From contig JAIOYV010000024.1 in assembly GCA_021740905.1 (NCBI GenBank), forward strand, positions 1-64,000: 64,000 nt of DNA. The letters are read 5' to 3'. Every line of letters begins with the position of its first letter. Within the stretch, counting starts at the first letter, position 1. Position numbers and translations under genes: made by a program. The notes below the pieces were generated by a model. It had not been told where the DNA came from, did not search any database, and was given only the letters and a program-made list of their open reading frames with translations. The stretch is from Bacteroidales bacterium. Lineage in GTDB: Bacteria; Bacteroidota; Bacteroidia; Bacteroidales; M50B96. Below, piece after piece: positions 35,792 through 45,111 of this stretch.

Positions 35792-37132
35792 TTACGGAAG
35801 TGTCAATAGCACACGCATCTTTTTAAGAAGTTGTTTTCGCACTATAACTAGCTCAGTAAAGTTTGAATCCCCCGATTTTGCAATACGCGCATATTTCAAT
35901 TCCTGCATTGTTTTCTTGAACCTGATCCAGTTGTTCAGTGTAAATAACCCCATCACAGGTAAACTAAAAAACACTAGCCAATATGTCAATGTACTGTCAA
36001 ACCAGATACTGGCAATGCTGGTTATCAGGAAAAACCATATTGAATATACAAACAGACCCAGGCCAAAATTAAAGGAAGATTGAAATTGCACATCCTTTAT
36101 CTTAGCTTTTACAAATCGTTGCACAAAAGTGTAGGGCAAATAGTTGAGGATAAGACCATACACGTGAAAAGGGATCGTGAAAAGGTAGAAAATAAAAATC
36201 GACAAAAACTGAAAGGTTAATTTTGGAGGTGTGTCCAGCACCGAATCATCCAAAGCAAACAATTTAATACCTTTGAAATAAGTTTCCACTTTTTCTTTTA
36301 ACCAGTTGAATTCTTCGGGTTTATTATGCTGAAACCTGTGCAACAACTTTATGGTATATTGATCGGCCTGTAGTTTGTTGGCAGCCGAAGTATTCAATTT
36401 AAGATGATTTAAAACAATGTGATCGAACAGCTCCGTGGCTTGCTCGTAAAAATCATAATGATCCATTTCGGGGATGTCGATCATCAGTGGGCTGATCCGT
36501 TTGGCCATTTCGTCGCGGAGAGCGGACATGCCTTTGGGTTCGTTTTCTTTATACAAATCGATGAAGGGGGTCACATCAAATGGATCGCCATAATTTACGA
36601 TCAAGGTCGATTTCATGGTAGGGTAACTGGAATAATAAATCCCAACCGGGACAATCTTAAGCCCCAGTTTAAAATCGTTCCTTTCTTCGGCTTGGAATAC
36701 AATGCGAGGGATACCCTTTTTCAATCCTCGCAAATGCCTGAAACCTGCATGGCTCGCTTCGGGGAATATGGCCAAGGCACCTCCGGCTTCCAGAAATTCC
36801 ATCGACTTATTAAAAATCTCATCGTTTTTGGCCAGTTCCTCTTTCCCATCCCTGATGCGATAAACCGGCATGATCCGCAGAAAATTCAGGATTTTTGCCA
36901 CTACCGGATTTTTAAAAATATCGGCACGGGCCAAAAACACTGGTTGCCTTTTATTGGTGAAAATTACTGCCAGGGCATCCATCAGGGCATTCTGGTGATT
37001 CGGTGCAAAAACAATGGCTGAATCGTGAGGAATTTTATCCACGTTTAAAACAACCACTTTTTTGTAAAACAGGGTATGCCATATCCCAACAATGACCTTC
37101 AAAATAGCAAAACCCCATGACCACTTCTTCAT
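35792..37132 (-). CDS. PlsC-type glycerol-3-phosphate/lysophospholipid acyltransferase
   Basis: 446 residues. The acyltransferase block I is NHQNALMD (the HX4D motif, near residue 46), block II is VFLARADIF, block III is FPEASHAGFRHLRGLKKG, and block IV is IVPVGIYYSS. After about residue 310 it adds two or three hydrophobic stretches (LTFQFLSIFIFYLFTIPFH, FGLGLFVYSIWFFLITSI, YWLVFFSLPVMGLF), making it longer than standard PlsC (about 240 residues). It probably acylates glycerophospholipid precursors at the inner membrane. Confidence 0.88.
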   Translation of the reverse strand: MKKWSWGFAILKVIVGIWHTLFYKKVVVLNVDKIPHDSAIVFAPNHQNALMDALAVIFTNKRQPVFLARADIFKNPVVAKILNFLRIMPVYRIRDGKEELAKNDEIFNKSMEFLEAGGALAIFPEASHAGFRHLRGLKKGIPRIVFQAEERNDFKLGLKIVPVGIYYSSYPTMKSTLIVNYGDPFDVTPFIDLYKENEPKGMSALRDEMAKRISPLMIDIPEMDHYDFYEQATELFDHIVLNHLKLNTSAANKLQADQYTIKLLHRFQHNKPEEFNWLKEKVETYFKGIKLFALDDSVLDTPPKLTFQFLSIFIFYLFTIPFHVYGLILNYLPYTFVQRFVKAKIKDVQFQSSFNFGLGLFVYSIWFFLITSIASIWFDSTLTYWLVFFSLPVMGLFTLNNWIRFKKTMQELKYARIAKSGDSNFTELVIVRKQLLKKMRVLLTLP

Positions 37133-37213
37133 ATTTAAATTTTATAAATTGAAGGGCGTAAAACTAATAATAATACTTGTGCATAATTGTCAAATTACAT
37201 TTTCGGATTAAGA

Positions 37214-37567
37214 TCACTTTTTCATTTTTGATTTCTTACTTGACTTAGCTTTCGGATTAAAGTCGAGTGCAAGTTGCACCCAATACTCCAGTTGTTCATC
37301 CATATCTATGGCAATTGGGTCGACATACACATAACCTTTGATGGGACGTTTGGTGAAGTCCATTTCGCGGCAGCCTTCTTTTTGTATTGATTCTTCATAG
37401 ATTTCAGGGTCGATCCGTGCCATGAGATTTTCCTTGATGATGCCCACGCACATTTTGTCGTTCACCATGTAGCAAACTCCGCCCATCATTTTCTTTTCTT
37501 CGAAGGAAACCTGTTTTTCTTTGAGAACCTGCCGGATTCGGTCGGCAAGAAATTCATTGTAAGCCAT
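37214..37567 (-). CDS. TfoX/Sxy N-terminal domain protein
   Basis: 117 residues from the ATG at 37567 (the open frame continues 44 codons upstream, through repeat-like sequence). It carries the TfoX_N pattern: MAYNEFLADRIRQVLKE, KKMMGGVCYMVNDKMCVGII, KENLMARIDPE, DFTKRPIKGYVYVD. The C-terminal tail is Lys-rich. The C-terminal domain of full TfoX/Sxy competence regulators is absent. Role unknown. Confidence 0.88.
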   Translation of the reverse strand: MAYNEFLADRIRQVLKEKQVSFEEKKMMGGVCYMVNDKMCVGIIKENLMARIDPEIYEESIQKEGCREMDFTKRPIKGYVYVDPIAIDMDEQLEYWVQLALDFNPKAKSSKKSKMKK

Positions 37568-37643
37568 AATGCGAATTTTAGTTTTTATTAAAATAGATTC
37601 CTGATGTGTAAATTCAACTTCTCGGACCAAACAACAATAACTT

Positions 37644-37783
37644 TGGGGTGATGGAGTAATGGAGTATTTGGGAGAAACTTGCAAGCCTTCATCCCACATT
37701 TCGATATTGAAGCCATCGGATTTGAATCGAGATTACGTATGCGAGCTTCATCTCTCCATTACTCAATTACTCCACCACTCCAA
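37644..37783. repeat. Facing GGAGTAATGG / CCATTACTC repeats
   Basis: GGGGTGATGGAGTAATGGAG (37644-37665) and TCTCCATTACTC...ACTCCACCACTCC (37752-37783) are inverted copies of the CTCCA family with about 85 bases between. This occupies most of the 327-base gap between the divergent TfoX and cyclase genes. Confidence 0.65.
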
Positions 37784-37864
37784 AATCACCATGAGTTGAA
37801 GAATTCATAGAAATTGTAATTCATCCCAAATTATCCAATATCTGTGATTCAACCAATAATCAAC

Positions 37865-37872
37865 TATATTTG
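37865..37872 (+). promoter_or_regulatory. Promoter box (TATATTTG) of the adenylate cyclase
   Basis: A TAnnTTTG match 22 bases before the ATG at 37895; it implies a short leader and argues against the upstream in-frame start at 37844. Confidence 0.5.
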
Positions 37873-37894
37873 TTCAGTAACAAATTTAAAATTC

Positions 37895-39394
37895 ATGTTG
37901 AAAAAATACCTTCTTTCCGGAATCATAATCCTACTTACAAATATCCCAATCTCTCTTCATGCCCAGAGTATTCAAAGCCTTGAACAAAAATTATTATCCG
38001 CTTCTGATCAGGAAAAGACAGGAATTCTTATCCAGTTGGGGTATAAACATGTGAACGATAACCCACAGAACAGCCTGCAATTTGGGCTGGATGCCCTGAA
38101 AAATGCCGAAAAGCAGTCGGACAAGCACGGGCAGGCAATGGCTTATGGCTTGGTAGGCCAGTCGTATTATTTGCTAAAAGATTATAAACAGGCTACGAGA
38201 AATTTCGAAAGGGAAAGCAAACTGATCGATCCTTCGGGCAAACCCTGGATGGTAAACCAGTTCAACCTGGGCCAGTCGTCGCGATATGAGGGCAGGAAAC
38301 GGAGGACTATAAATTATTTTGAGGAAAGCTTAAAAGAAGCCCGGAAGTTAGCCAACGAAGATTATATCCTGAAGAATTACGAAGCCCTGTTCGATGTGAA
38401 CCTTGAAAATAAGAATCATAAGGAAGCTCTGGAATATTTCAAACTGTATATTGCCGAAAAGGATGAACGGTTTCTGGAGCAAAACAAGCGAGAGATCAAC
38501 CAAATGCACAACGCTTATCAGGAGGAAATAAACGAGATTGAAGAAGAGAAAGAGGCTATTACTGATACTCTGCTTATGACCAAGGAGGAGCTTCAATTGG
38601 TTCAACTTCAGCAACAAGTAAAAGATCTTGAATTGAAGGAAGTAAAACTAAAACAAACCCGGTTGTTGTGGATAATCTTGTTGCTTGCCATTATCGGGGG
38701 TATCATTCTGGTATTCTATCTGCAAAAACGAAAAAGCAATAAAATTATCATTGGCGAGAAAGCAAAATCGGACAAGCTCTTGCACAATATCCTTCCAGCC
38801 AAGGTGGTGAAGGAACTAAAAGAAAATGGCAGCTCTATCCCGGAAAATTTTCTCGATGTAAGCGTGTTCTTTTCCGATTTTGTTGGCTTTACCGAATTGT
38901 CGTCAAAGGTGAAGCCCGAAGTATTGATCAGCGAGCTGAACGAGATATTTACTTCTTTCGACGAGATTATGGAAAAGTACCATTGCGAGCGCATTAAAAC
39001 CATTGGCGATGCTTACCTTGCTGTGTGTGGCCTTCCCGAAAAAGACCCTGAAAATGTAAGCAATATCCTATCGGCATCGCTCGATATTGTTGACTGGCTG
39101 AAAGAGCGCAACCAGAAAACAGCTCTTAACTGGCAGATTAGGATTGGTGTACATACTGGCAACCTGATTGGTGGAATTGTGGGCACAAAGAAATATATCT
39201 ATGATGTGTTTGGCGATACCATCAACACAGCATCGAGGATGGAAAGCAACTCCGTGGGGGGCAAGATAAACGTATCGGAACAAACCTACGGATATGCCCG
39301 GAGCCAATTCATCTTTTCCGAAAGACCCACCATCGAAGTAAAAGGCAAAGGCAAAATGAAGATGTTTTTTTTGGAAGGAAAGAAGAGGAAATGA
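37895..39394 (+). CDS. TPR-containing membrane adenylate cyclase (class III)
   Basis: 499 residues. A signal peptide (LLSGIIILLTNIPISLHA) precedes periplasmic TPR repeats (about residues 30-200), then a coiled coil (EEINEIEEEKEAITDT), one membrane helix (LLWIILLLAIIGGIILVFYL, about residues 255-275) and a cytoplasmic catalytic domain. Active-site residues are complete: Asp328 in FFSDFVGF, Lys in ERIKTIGDAYLAV, Asp in IYDVFGDTINTASRME, and the Asn and Arg of that segment. The Lys/Asp pair specifies ATP, so cyclic AMP is the expected product. It probably senses a periplasmic partner through the TPRs. Confidence 0.92.
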   Translation: MLKKYLLSGIIILLTNIPISLHAQSIQSLEQKLLSASDQEKTGILIQLGYKHVNDNPQNSLQFGLDALKNAEKQSDKHGQAMAYGLVGQSYYLLKDYKQATRNFERESKLIDPSGKPWMVNQFNLGQSSRYEGRKRRTINYFEESLKEARKLANEDYILKNYEALFDVNLENKNHKEALEYFKLYIAEKDERFLEQNKREINQMHNAYQEEINEIEEEKEAITDTLLMTKEELQLVQLQQQVKDLELKEVKLKQTRLLWIILLLAIIGGIILVFYLQKRKSNKIIIGEKAKSDKLLHNILPAKVVKELKENGSSIPENFLDVSVFFSDFVGFTELSSKVKPEVLISELNEIFTSFDEIMEKYHCERIKTIGDAYLAVCGLPEKDPENVSNILSASLDIVDWLKERNQKTALNWQIRIGVHTGNLIGGIVGTKKYIYDVFGDTINTASRMESNSVGGKINVSEQTYGYARSQFIFSERPTIEVKGKGKMKMFFLEGKKRK

Positions 39395-39428
39395 TCCTTT
39401 TTAGCAGTCCTTGGATGGTCATTTTTAC

Positions 39429-39600
39429 CCACCGTTGCCTTGGCGTAGGTGGCGGTTGTCATTCGATGGTCATTCAATAGTCATTAGGTTGTCATTCAAT
39501 AGTCATTCAATAGTCATTCGGTTGTATCCTCACTCCATCGCTCCATCCATTCTCCATTACAACACCACCCCACGACTCCATCTCTCTACATTCCCTCGTA
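39429..39600. repeat. Hairpin, GTCATT units, then CTCCA units
   Basis: A hairpin CCACC...CCTTGGCGTAGGTGG (39429-39452) is followed by GTCATT units (39453-39520) and then CTCCATCGCTCCATCC-type units (39528-39595). The string CCTTGGCGTA is shared with the hairpin that leads the repeat at 35401, so both belong to one element type. Confidence 0.7.
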
Positions 39601-39668
39601 ACCTTGCCCAATATTTTTCGTTTCACTGACTGTTAACTTAAGTGTTACAACTCAAACTTCAGTCAGAT

Positions 39669-40340
39669 ATGGAAATTGGTCAAACTTTACTTCAAGGTAG
39701 GGGTGTCTGCAAATGTACCCCGGTTTGGAAACGCTTTTTCGATGTTTTTTTTGCATTGTTGCTGCTTATCCTTTTTTCGCCTGTTTTCATCCTCATCATT
39801 ATTGTCCAACAACTTGAATCACCAGGGAGCATCTTTTATATCAGCCCAAGGGTAGGGGCAGGTTATCGGATTTTTCCTTTTTTCAAATTCCGCTCGATGG
39901 TTGAAGGAGCCGACGAAGACCTTTCTCAATTGGCAAAAACAAATAATCTATACAGAGGGCAGCCAGGAGGAAAATCAGGTTTCATCAAAATAGAAAACGA
40001 CCCCAGAATAACACAAGTTGGTAAATTTATCCGTAGCACTGGCTTGGACGAATTGCCTCAATTGATTAATGTTTTGAGAGGGGAGATGTCAATAGTCGGA
40101 AACCGGCCTATTCCCTTGTATGAAGCACAAATGCTGATTGCTGAGAATAACCTGGAACGATTCAATGCTCCTGGCGGGATAACTGGTTTGTGGCAGGTAA
40201 GTAAGCGGAATAATAAACCGGTTACGAACGAAGAGCGAATTACCCTCGACAATGCATACCTAAGCCAGATGAACCCACTTACCGATCTTAAGATACTTGC
40301 CAAAACTGTTCTGGTTGTTTTTGCCGCAGCCAATGTATAG
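39669..40340 (+). CDS. Bacterial sugar transferase (polyprenyl-phosphate glycosyl-1-phosphate transferase)
   Basis: 223 residues from the ATG at 39669 (GTG at 39642 is also open). One N-terminal membrane helix (VFFALLLLILFSPVFILIIIV) is preceded by KRFFD, then PF02397 motifs: GAGYRIFPFFKFRSM, KIENDPRITQVGKFIRSTGLDELPQLINVLRGEMSIVGNRP and PGGITGLWQVSKRN. It starts a surface polysaccharide by loading a sugar phosphate on undecaprenyl phosphate. It lacks the N-terminal CoA-binding-like domain of the enzyme at 63419. Repeats fill both flanks, so no operon partner is seen. Confidence 0.92.
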   Translation: MEIGQTLLQGRGVCKCTPVWKRFFDVFFALLLLILFSPVFILIIIVQQLESPGSIFYISPRVGAGYRIFPFFKFRSMVEGADEDLSQLAKTNNLYRGQPGGKSGFIKIENDPRITQVGKFIRSTGLDELPQLINVLRGEMSIVGNRPIPLYEAQMLIAENNLERFNAPGGITGLWQVSKRNNKPVTNEERITLDNAYLSQMNPLTDLKILAKTVLVVFAAANV

Positions 40341-40347
40341 GTTTTGG

Positions 40348-40566
40348 TTGTCACTCAGTTGTCATTTGCTTCTCACTAGGTAGTCATTCAAGTGTCATTC
40401 AGTAGTCATTAGGTAGTCATTAGGTAGTCATTAGGTAGTCATTAAATTGTCATTCAATTGTCAATTAGTAGTCAATCAATTGTTATGAATTAAATAGTTG
40501 ACAATCAATCACGTGAAGCAAATGGCTACCTAATGACGCGAAGCAAATGACAATTGAATGACAGCG
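40348..40566. repeat. Complete GTCATT element with core (first copy)
   Basis: The left arm (40348-40480) is a series of GTCATTnnnTA units, for example GTCATTAGGTA repeated three times. The core is about 40480-40512 (TTGTTATGAATTAAATAG, then ACAATCAATCACG), and the right arm (40513-40566) runs in the opposite sense with GAAGCAAATG and GAATGAC units. The core resembles that of the element at 60757. Confidence 0.8.
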
Positions 40567-40587
40567 AAACGATTGATGTGCAGTATT

Positions 40588-42180
40588 TTACCGAACTATT
40601 GTCACTTGGCCGGAGTAATCGTGTTTTTCGCCATCACCATCGTTGAAGGAAAACTTGTACACATAAGTGCCAATGGGTGCACGGGTGGTGCCATCGTACA
40701 TAGTTCCATTCCACCCTTGATGCAGGTGTACGGTTCGAAATACAAGATTGCCCCAGCGGTTATATATGCGGAGTTCGTAATCTCTTAGGCCTGCAAGACT
40801 GATGTAGGGGAAGAACAAATCGTTCAATCCATCGGAGTTGGGAGTGAAAGCATTGGGGACAAAAACCCTTGGCATTTGGCTTACACAAAATTTATTCGAC
40901 ACACTCTGGTAGTCATCTTCAGTACCCGGCTTTTCAATACCGATTACATAATAGCAAACCAAACCAGAAACAACGGGTTGTTCGAGATAATTATAGGGGT
41001 TTTCGATGTCGAGAAATGGATTTTGGATCTCAAGTTGAGGGTCGTATAAAAACTGGTCCATCCGGTCGACATGGGTGGTGTCGCCATAAGGTACCTGGGC
41101 AATCATTACCGGATCCATGTAATCCACAACGCGGTACACATCGTAGTGGTGGATTCCTTTTCTCCACTTAAAATAGTTGCTCCAAATCAATTTATTGCGC
41201 ATGCTGTTTTCTGCGGTTGCGGTAAGGACAATGTTGCTCGCATAATTTGTAGTATTCGCAAAAGGGACATCGCACGTGTTGATGGCTTGCAATTTATAAT
41301 AATGGATAATCCCAGTAGGGGCATAATCAGTATATACGATTTCTTTTGTGGTGGGCCCAGGGGTAAATTCAGCGATTACTTCAAATTCATCGTCAAGTGT
41401 ATCCGCTCGTAACAATTCATAGCGGTTCACATCGGCTGCTGTGTCGATGGTAAACGAGACTTCAATGTAATTTTCTTTTAGAACACTGGCATAATTGGCA
41501 TTGAATTCTACAGGTGGCCGAGGCATGTCAGTAAATTCAGCTACCATGTTCGATGTCGATTTGAGTGTACCTCCCCCAAAAGCTTCTATATAGAAAGAAT
41601 AGTTGATGTCGGGAAGGAGGTTGCGCACATTGAAACTCAGTATGTCACCATTAAGTGTTTCTAGTACATTCCAGCTTGTGCCGCTGTCGATACTATACCA
41701 TATTTTATAATTAGCCACGCCGTTAAACCAGGCTGAGTAAGCAGTCCAGCTTAGTTTTATTTCTGAACGGCAAGAATCGAAAACGGACTTGAGAAAAATA
41801 GTATGATGATCATCTGCCAGTTCAGATTCGGCTCCAACAATTGAATCATAAGCAGTAAGGCTATATGTTTCAGAATGTAGCCCGGCCTCGCTTGAGGTGG
41901 AAGTTGCAGGAACAACAGCCAGATTCGTAAAATTGACAATGTTTTTTGCTGTAACAGTATCTATAATTCGATAGAAATCGTTAATAGGATCATATCGGTA
42001 GATAATATATCCTTTCACATTAATGTCGGTGCTTTGGGACCAACTAATTTCGACATCATTGGTTGAAGGAACGACCGATACATACTTTATGGTCACTTTT
42101 GGAATGGAGCCTTGCCCCCAACTGCTATATGCAGCCAAAAAAGCTAATATCAGGACTATTACTGTTTTTCGAGTCATCAT
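40588..42180 (-). CDS. T9SS cargo with fibronectin-like domains and type B sorting domain
   Basis: 530 residues with a signal peptide (VIVLILAFLAAYSSWGQ). Four or so fibronectin type III-like domains follow (VEISWSQSTDINVKGYIIYR, IKLSWTAYSAWFNGVANYKI, DINYSFYIEAFGGG, RYELLRADTLDDEFEVI). The C-terminal 90 residues are the gliding-associated CHU_C/type B sorting domain: VFVPNAFTPNSDGLNDLF, YELRIYNRWGNLVF, GWNGTMYDGTTRAPIGTYVY. Secretion through the Gld T9SS is expected. A TAATTTTG box lies upstream on the minus strand (42246-42253). Confidence 0.92.
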   Translation of the reverse strand: MMTRKTVIVLILAFLAAYSSWGQGSIPKVTIKYVSVVPSTNDVEISWSQSTDINVKGYIIYRYDPINDFYRIIDTVTAKNIVNFTNLAVVPATSTSSEAGLHSETYSLTAYDSIVGAESELADDHHTIFLKSVFDSCRSEIKLSWTAYSAWFNGVANYKIWYSIDSGTSWNVLETLNGDILSFNVRNLLPDINYSFYIEAFGGGTLKSTSNMVAEFTDMPRPPVEFNANYASVLKENYIEVSFTIDTAADVNRYELLRADTLDDEFEVIAEFTPGPTTKEIVYTDYAPTGIIHYYKLQAINTCDVPFANTTNYASNIVLTATAENSMRNKLIWSNYFKWRKGIHHYDVYRVVDYMDPVMIAQVPYGDTTHVDRMDQFLYDPQLEIQNPFLDIENPYNYLEQPVVSGLVCYYVIGIEKPGTEDDYQSVSNKFCVSQMPRVFVPNAFTPNSDGLNDLFFPYISLAGLRDYELRIYNRWGNLVFRTVHLHQGWNGTMYDGTTRAPIGTYVYKFSFNDGDGEKHDYSGQVTIVR

Positions 42181-42310
42181 ATCTTGTTTCCGTCAGGATT
42201 CTATCAATTCATTATACGTAAAAATCCATGTTTTCAATATGTTCACAAAATTAGCAAAATAAATATATTTTAGCTAATAGAAACAGACAATCCTAATCTA
42301 TTTTTCAACT

Positions 42311-43411
42311 CTATGTAAAGGCGTAGTCCCCATCTCCATCTTGCAATATCTTATGCTGATCCATTATATGAGAAAGCTCGTTGCTAACTGCAAAATCTTT
42401 AGGTAGTTCACGCATGTAAAAAAAAGGATTATCATTTTCCTTTATCACTTCTACAAATAGACGGTGGAAAACGGTGAGCTCCACTGCCTGGTGCTGGAGC
42501 AGGAATTCGTAAAGGCCTTTCAATACTTCCAATTCACTGCCTTTTTCGGCATATATATAGGGTAGTGTGAAAGCCTGGTTTCGTTGCCGTAAAATGGCAA
42601 AGGCAACCAGCTTTTTATTTTTTCTGAAGTTTAGGCAGTGGTATCTGAACAGTAATTTGGCTGAACTGAAATAGTACTTTTTGGCTTCCTTCCAGGCTCT
42701 TTCGTCATTCTCCAAAACCCAGGGGTGGTGTAGCATCCAATTAAACTCAGTAGCCGAGCGTTTAAAATATTCTTTATTCTGATGTTGGTTGATAAAACGC
42801 CCAATCTCATCATCAATAAAATTTTCTTCGTCCACTTCTAATTGATGAGACGAAAATCTCCTTTTCAGAATCTGACATCTAAGCACATTTAAGTGGTTCA
42901 GGCCGTTGTCGGCCAATTCGAGAAGGGGTTTTATTTTTTTTAATGAAGCCCGTTTACGGGGCAACACTTCGGCCAGGTTAAACCCTATAAAACCCCGAAT
43001 GCCAAACTGAGTTGGCGTAAAGGAAAACATCCGGGTTTTTGAAATGAGGTTTTTTATTTGGGGCGTGAAATCGGTTATTACGAGCCGGTGATCCCATACA
43101 ATAAGGGCTTGAAGGAATAAATTCAAACCTACCTTTTTGCCTTTTTCAGGATGTGTCCACCAGCAACTTAACCAACCTACATGCTTGCCGGTACCGGCAA
43201 AATTATCGGGCAAAATACCAATGTATCCCAATAGCCCCTCATTTTCATCCAAGGCAAGGATTAGGCAAACATCATCGGGGTTTGCGCGTGGGTTGTGGGT
43301 TTGTGCAATGGCCCGGTGGCTAGTGATGGGCAAGTCGGGACTATTCCTATACCAATCCGATTCAATTAAGCCTTTTAGCTCCTTGGTTTTTATTTCACGG
43401 AGTTCGATCAT
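42311..43411 (-). CDS. GNAT-type acyltransferase of a polysaccharide context
   Basis: 366 residues. The N-terminal half has the GNAT layout: LILALDENEGLLGYIGILPD, then HVGWLSCWWTHPEKGKKVGL in the acetyl-CoA-binding position. The C-terminal half (about 200 residues) carries no domain I can name. Its ATG overlaps the stop of the deacetylase gene by 4 bases, so the two are co-translated and it may modify a sugar or lipid-linked substrate in the same pathway. Confidence 0.7.
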   Translation of the reverse strand: MIELREIKTKELKGLIESDWYRNSPDLPITSHRAIAQTHNPRANPDDVCLILALDENEGLLGYIGILPDNFAGTGKHVGWLSCWWTHPEKGKKVGLNLFLQALIVWDHRLVITDFTPQIKNLISKTRMFSFTPTQFGIRGFIGFNLAEVLPRKRASLKKIKPLLELADNGLNHLNVLRCQILKRRFSSHQLEVDEENFIDDEIGRFINQHQNKEYFKRSATEFNWMLHHPWVLENDERAWKEAKKYYFSSAKLLFRYHCLNFRKNKKLVAFAILRQRNQAFTLPYIYAEKGSELEVLKGLYEFLLQHQAVELTVFHRLFVEVIKENDNPFFYMRELPKDFAVSNELSHIMDQHKILQDGDGDYAFT

Positions 43412-44433
43412 TTTCTTCTGATTGTATTTTTGCCCAAAAAGGATTTTAGGATGAAATATAGGTATTCCGATTTCATGGCCTCATCGGCTGTTCCCTCATA
43501 GTCTTCCATGGCGATTCGCTGGAAATGCCCTTGCTGGTAATCGAGTTTCATACCTGCACAGCCAAAGGTGAGATCGCAGATTTTCAATTTTTCAAGTTCC
43601 TGGAAAAAGTTTTTCCCGACACCAAAATCTGTGAATGGAAAAGAAAAACTGAGGATTTTCGAATTGAAATTATCTTTCACAAATTGGATCGATACGGATG
43701 CCTGTCTTATCTGTTCTTCCAATGGGAGATAGCGAAATTCGGGATGGTCGATGCTGTGGGCACCGATTGTATGCCCTTCGTTTTGCAATTCTTTAATCTC
43801 TGCTGAACTCAAATAAGGTTGTACATTTTTTAGATAATCCTCAAAATCGACTTCTAAAATTCGGGCCAGTGCGTCAATCTTTTTTTGTTGATGAAATTTG
43901 AGATTTAAAATGCCCCCGCGTATAGCAACATCACTTGACTCGGGTATATCTAAAATATTCGCCACCTGTATTTTTTCGGCATCGGATAATTTTTGCTTTT
44001 GAAAAGCATCCACAAGCAAACTGGCTTTATACCTGAAGAACAAAGCCTTGTTGTCGACAAAAGCCGAATTGACAAATACTGTGGCGGGTATGCCTTTTCG
44101 TTTTAAGATGGGTGCGATAATACTGTGGACTTCCTTCAAACCATCATCAAAAGAAAGGAAAAAACAGTGCCGGTCTGGCTTTTGGGAATCCAGGTCTTTG
44201 ATAAAATCCAGGCCAGCGGGTTCGTAATGTTTCAGGATAAAGTCCAGGTCTTTTTCAAATTCGGCACTTGTTTTAGGCCGGTATAAATTTGAAATATGGG
44301 GCAGGTATACATCGGAAACCGAATGATAGAAAGGCATGATCAGTTTTTGCCCACTGATTTTTATGAGAGAGCCAATCGAAAATGGCTTAGCCAATTTGCC
44401 GATCAATCCCTGTCTATTTTTGTTTCCCTGCAT
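43408..44433 (-). CDS. Polysaccharide deacetylase (NodB/CE4 family)
   Basis: 341 residues, no clear signal peptide. Motif 1 is FLSFDDGLKEV (metal and catalytic Asp pair), motif 2 is HTIGAHSIDHPEF (metal His pair), then LSFSFPFTDFG in the position of motif 3. A helical insertion lies between motifs 1 and 2, as in cell-envelope CE4 proteins of this group. A TACTTTTG box at 44441-44448 on the minus strand lies immediately before the start, implying an almost leaderless message. Operon with the GNAT gene. Confidence 0.88.
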   Translation of the reverse strand: MQGNKNRQGLIGKLAKPFSIGSLIKISGQKLIMPFYHSVSDVYLPHISNLYRPKTSAEFEKDLDFILKHYEPAGLDFIKDLDSQKPDRHCFFLSFDDGLKEVHSIIAPILKRKGIPATVFVNSAFVDNKALFFRYKASLLVDAFQKQKLSDAEKIQVANILDIPESSDVAIRGGILNLKFHQQKKIDALARILEVDFEDYLKNVQPYLSSAEIKELQNEGHTIGAHSIDHPEFRYLPLEEQIRQASVSIQFVKDNFNSKILSFSFPFTDFGVGKNFFQELEKLKICDLTFGCAGMKLDYQQGHFQRIAMEDYEGTADEAMKSEYLYFILKSFLGKNTIRRK

Positions 44434-45111
44434 AAGTTTTCAAAAGTAAAGAATTTTGGGGATTGGATAACCCAATTCGAGACTCATCGAGTTCTTCACT
44501 TCGACTGGGATCTTTATGTCCCGTTCTTTCTTCTCGTGGTATCCACTTCGCTACGACTGGATGCTTGTAGTTGGATTTCCCTAAAAGGGGAAGATTTGAG
44601 TAAATGCATGCGTAGCACGTGGATGACAAACGACATTCAAAAGCGGCGCACGAAAGTAGAAAATGAAAACTCCTTTCGTTCCCTGCGCCGCAACACCAGT
44701 TCCCTGGCTGAACTGATCTGTTACAGACACATGGTCATGCGTCTCCATGGTTGCCAACTTCCAGCCATCGTGTAGAGACGCGATTTATCGTGTCTCAATA
44801 TTATTTAAGATTCAGGAAGGGTCGCGATTTGGGGCGGCTTAATAGCATTATAGGTTTAGGAAAAGACGCGATAAATCGCGTCTCTACTATTGCCTAATGA
44901 CCGCCAACTGAATGCCAACTGCCGACTGAGAGCTGTCTACTGCGGACTGCCTACTGCCAACTAAAAAATGCCCATTCCAAACCAATCATTTAAAAAGAAA
45001 CCAACCGCCTCATGCTTTTAGCTGTAAAATTTTCATCTTTGTGCAAAAGTGAAATTGCGGCGGATTTTAAACTGCAGCAAGTAATAAGGATAAAAAGAAA
45101 AATACCGTAAA
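44434..45111. other. 678-base gap with degenerate repeats and two REP-like palindromes
   Basis: No gene was accepted. It holds GAGACGCGAT-TT-ATCGTGTCTC (44775-44796) and AGACGCGAT-AA-ATCGCGTCT (44864-44883), two copies of one palindrome, followed by a run of CTGCC/AACTG units (44895-44965, such as CTGCCTACTGCCAACT). The open frames across 44296-44775 and 44414-44629 have biased composition and no family features. Confidence 0.6.

Noticed and set aside
39411-39629. 72-codon frame before the sugar transferase
   Set aside because: It runs through hairpin, GTCATT and CTCCA repeats in turn.
44296-44775. 159-codon frame opposite the deacetylase start
   Set aside because: Half of it is antisense to the conserved deacetylase; the remainder is gap sequence with no family features.
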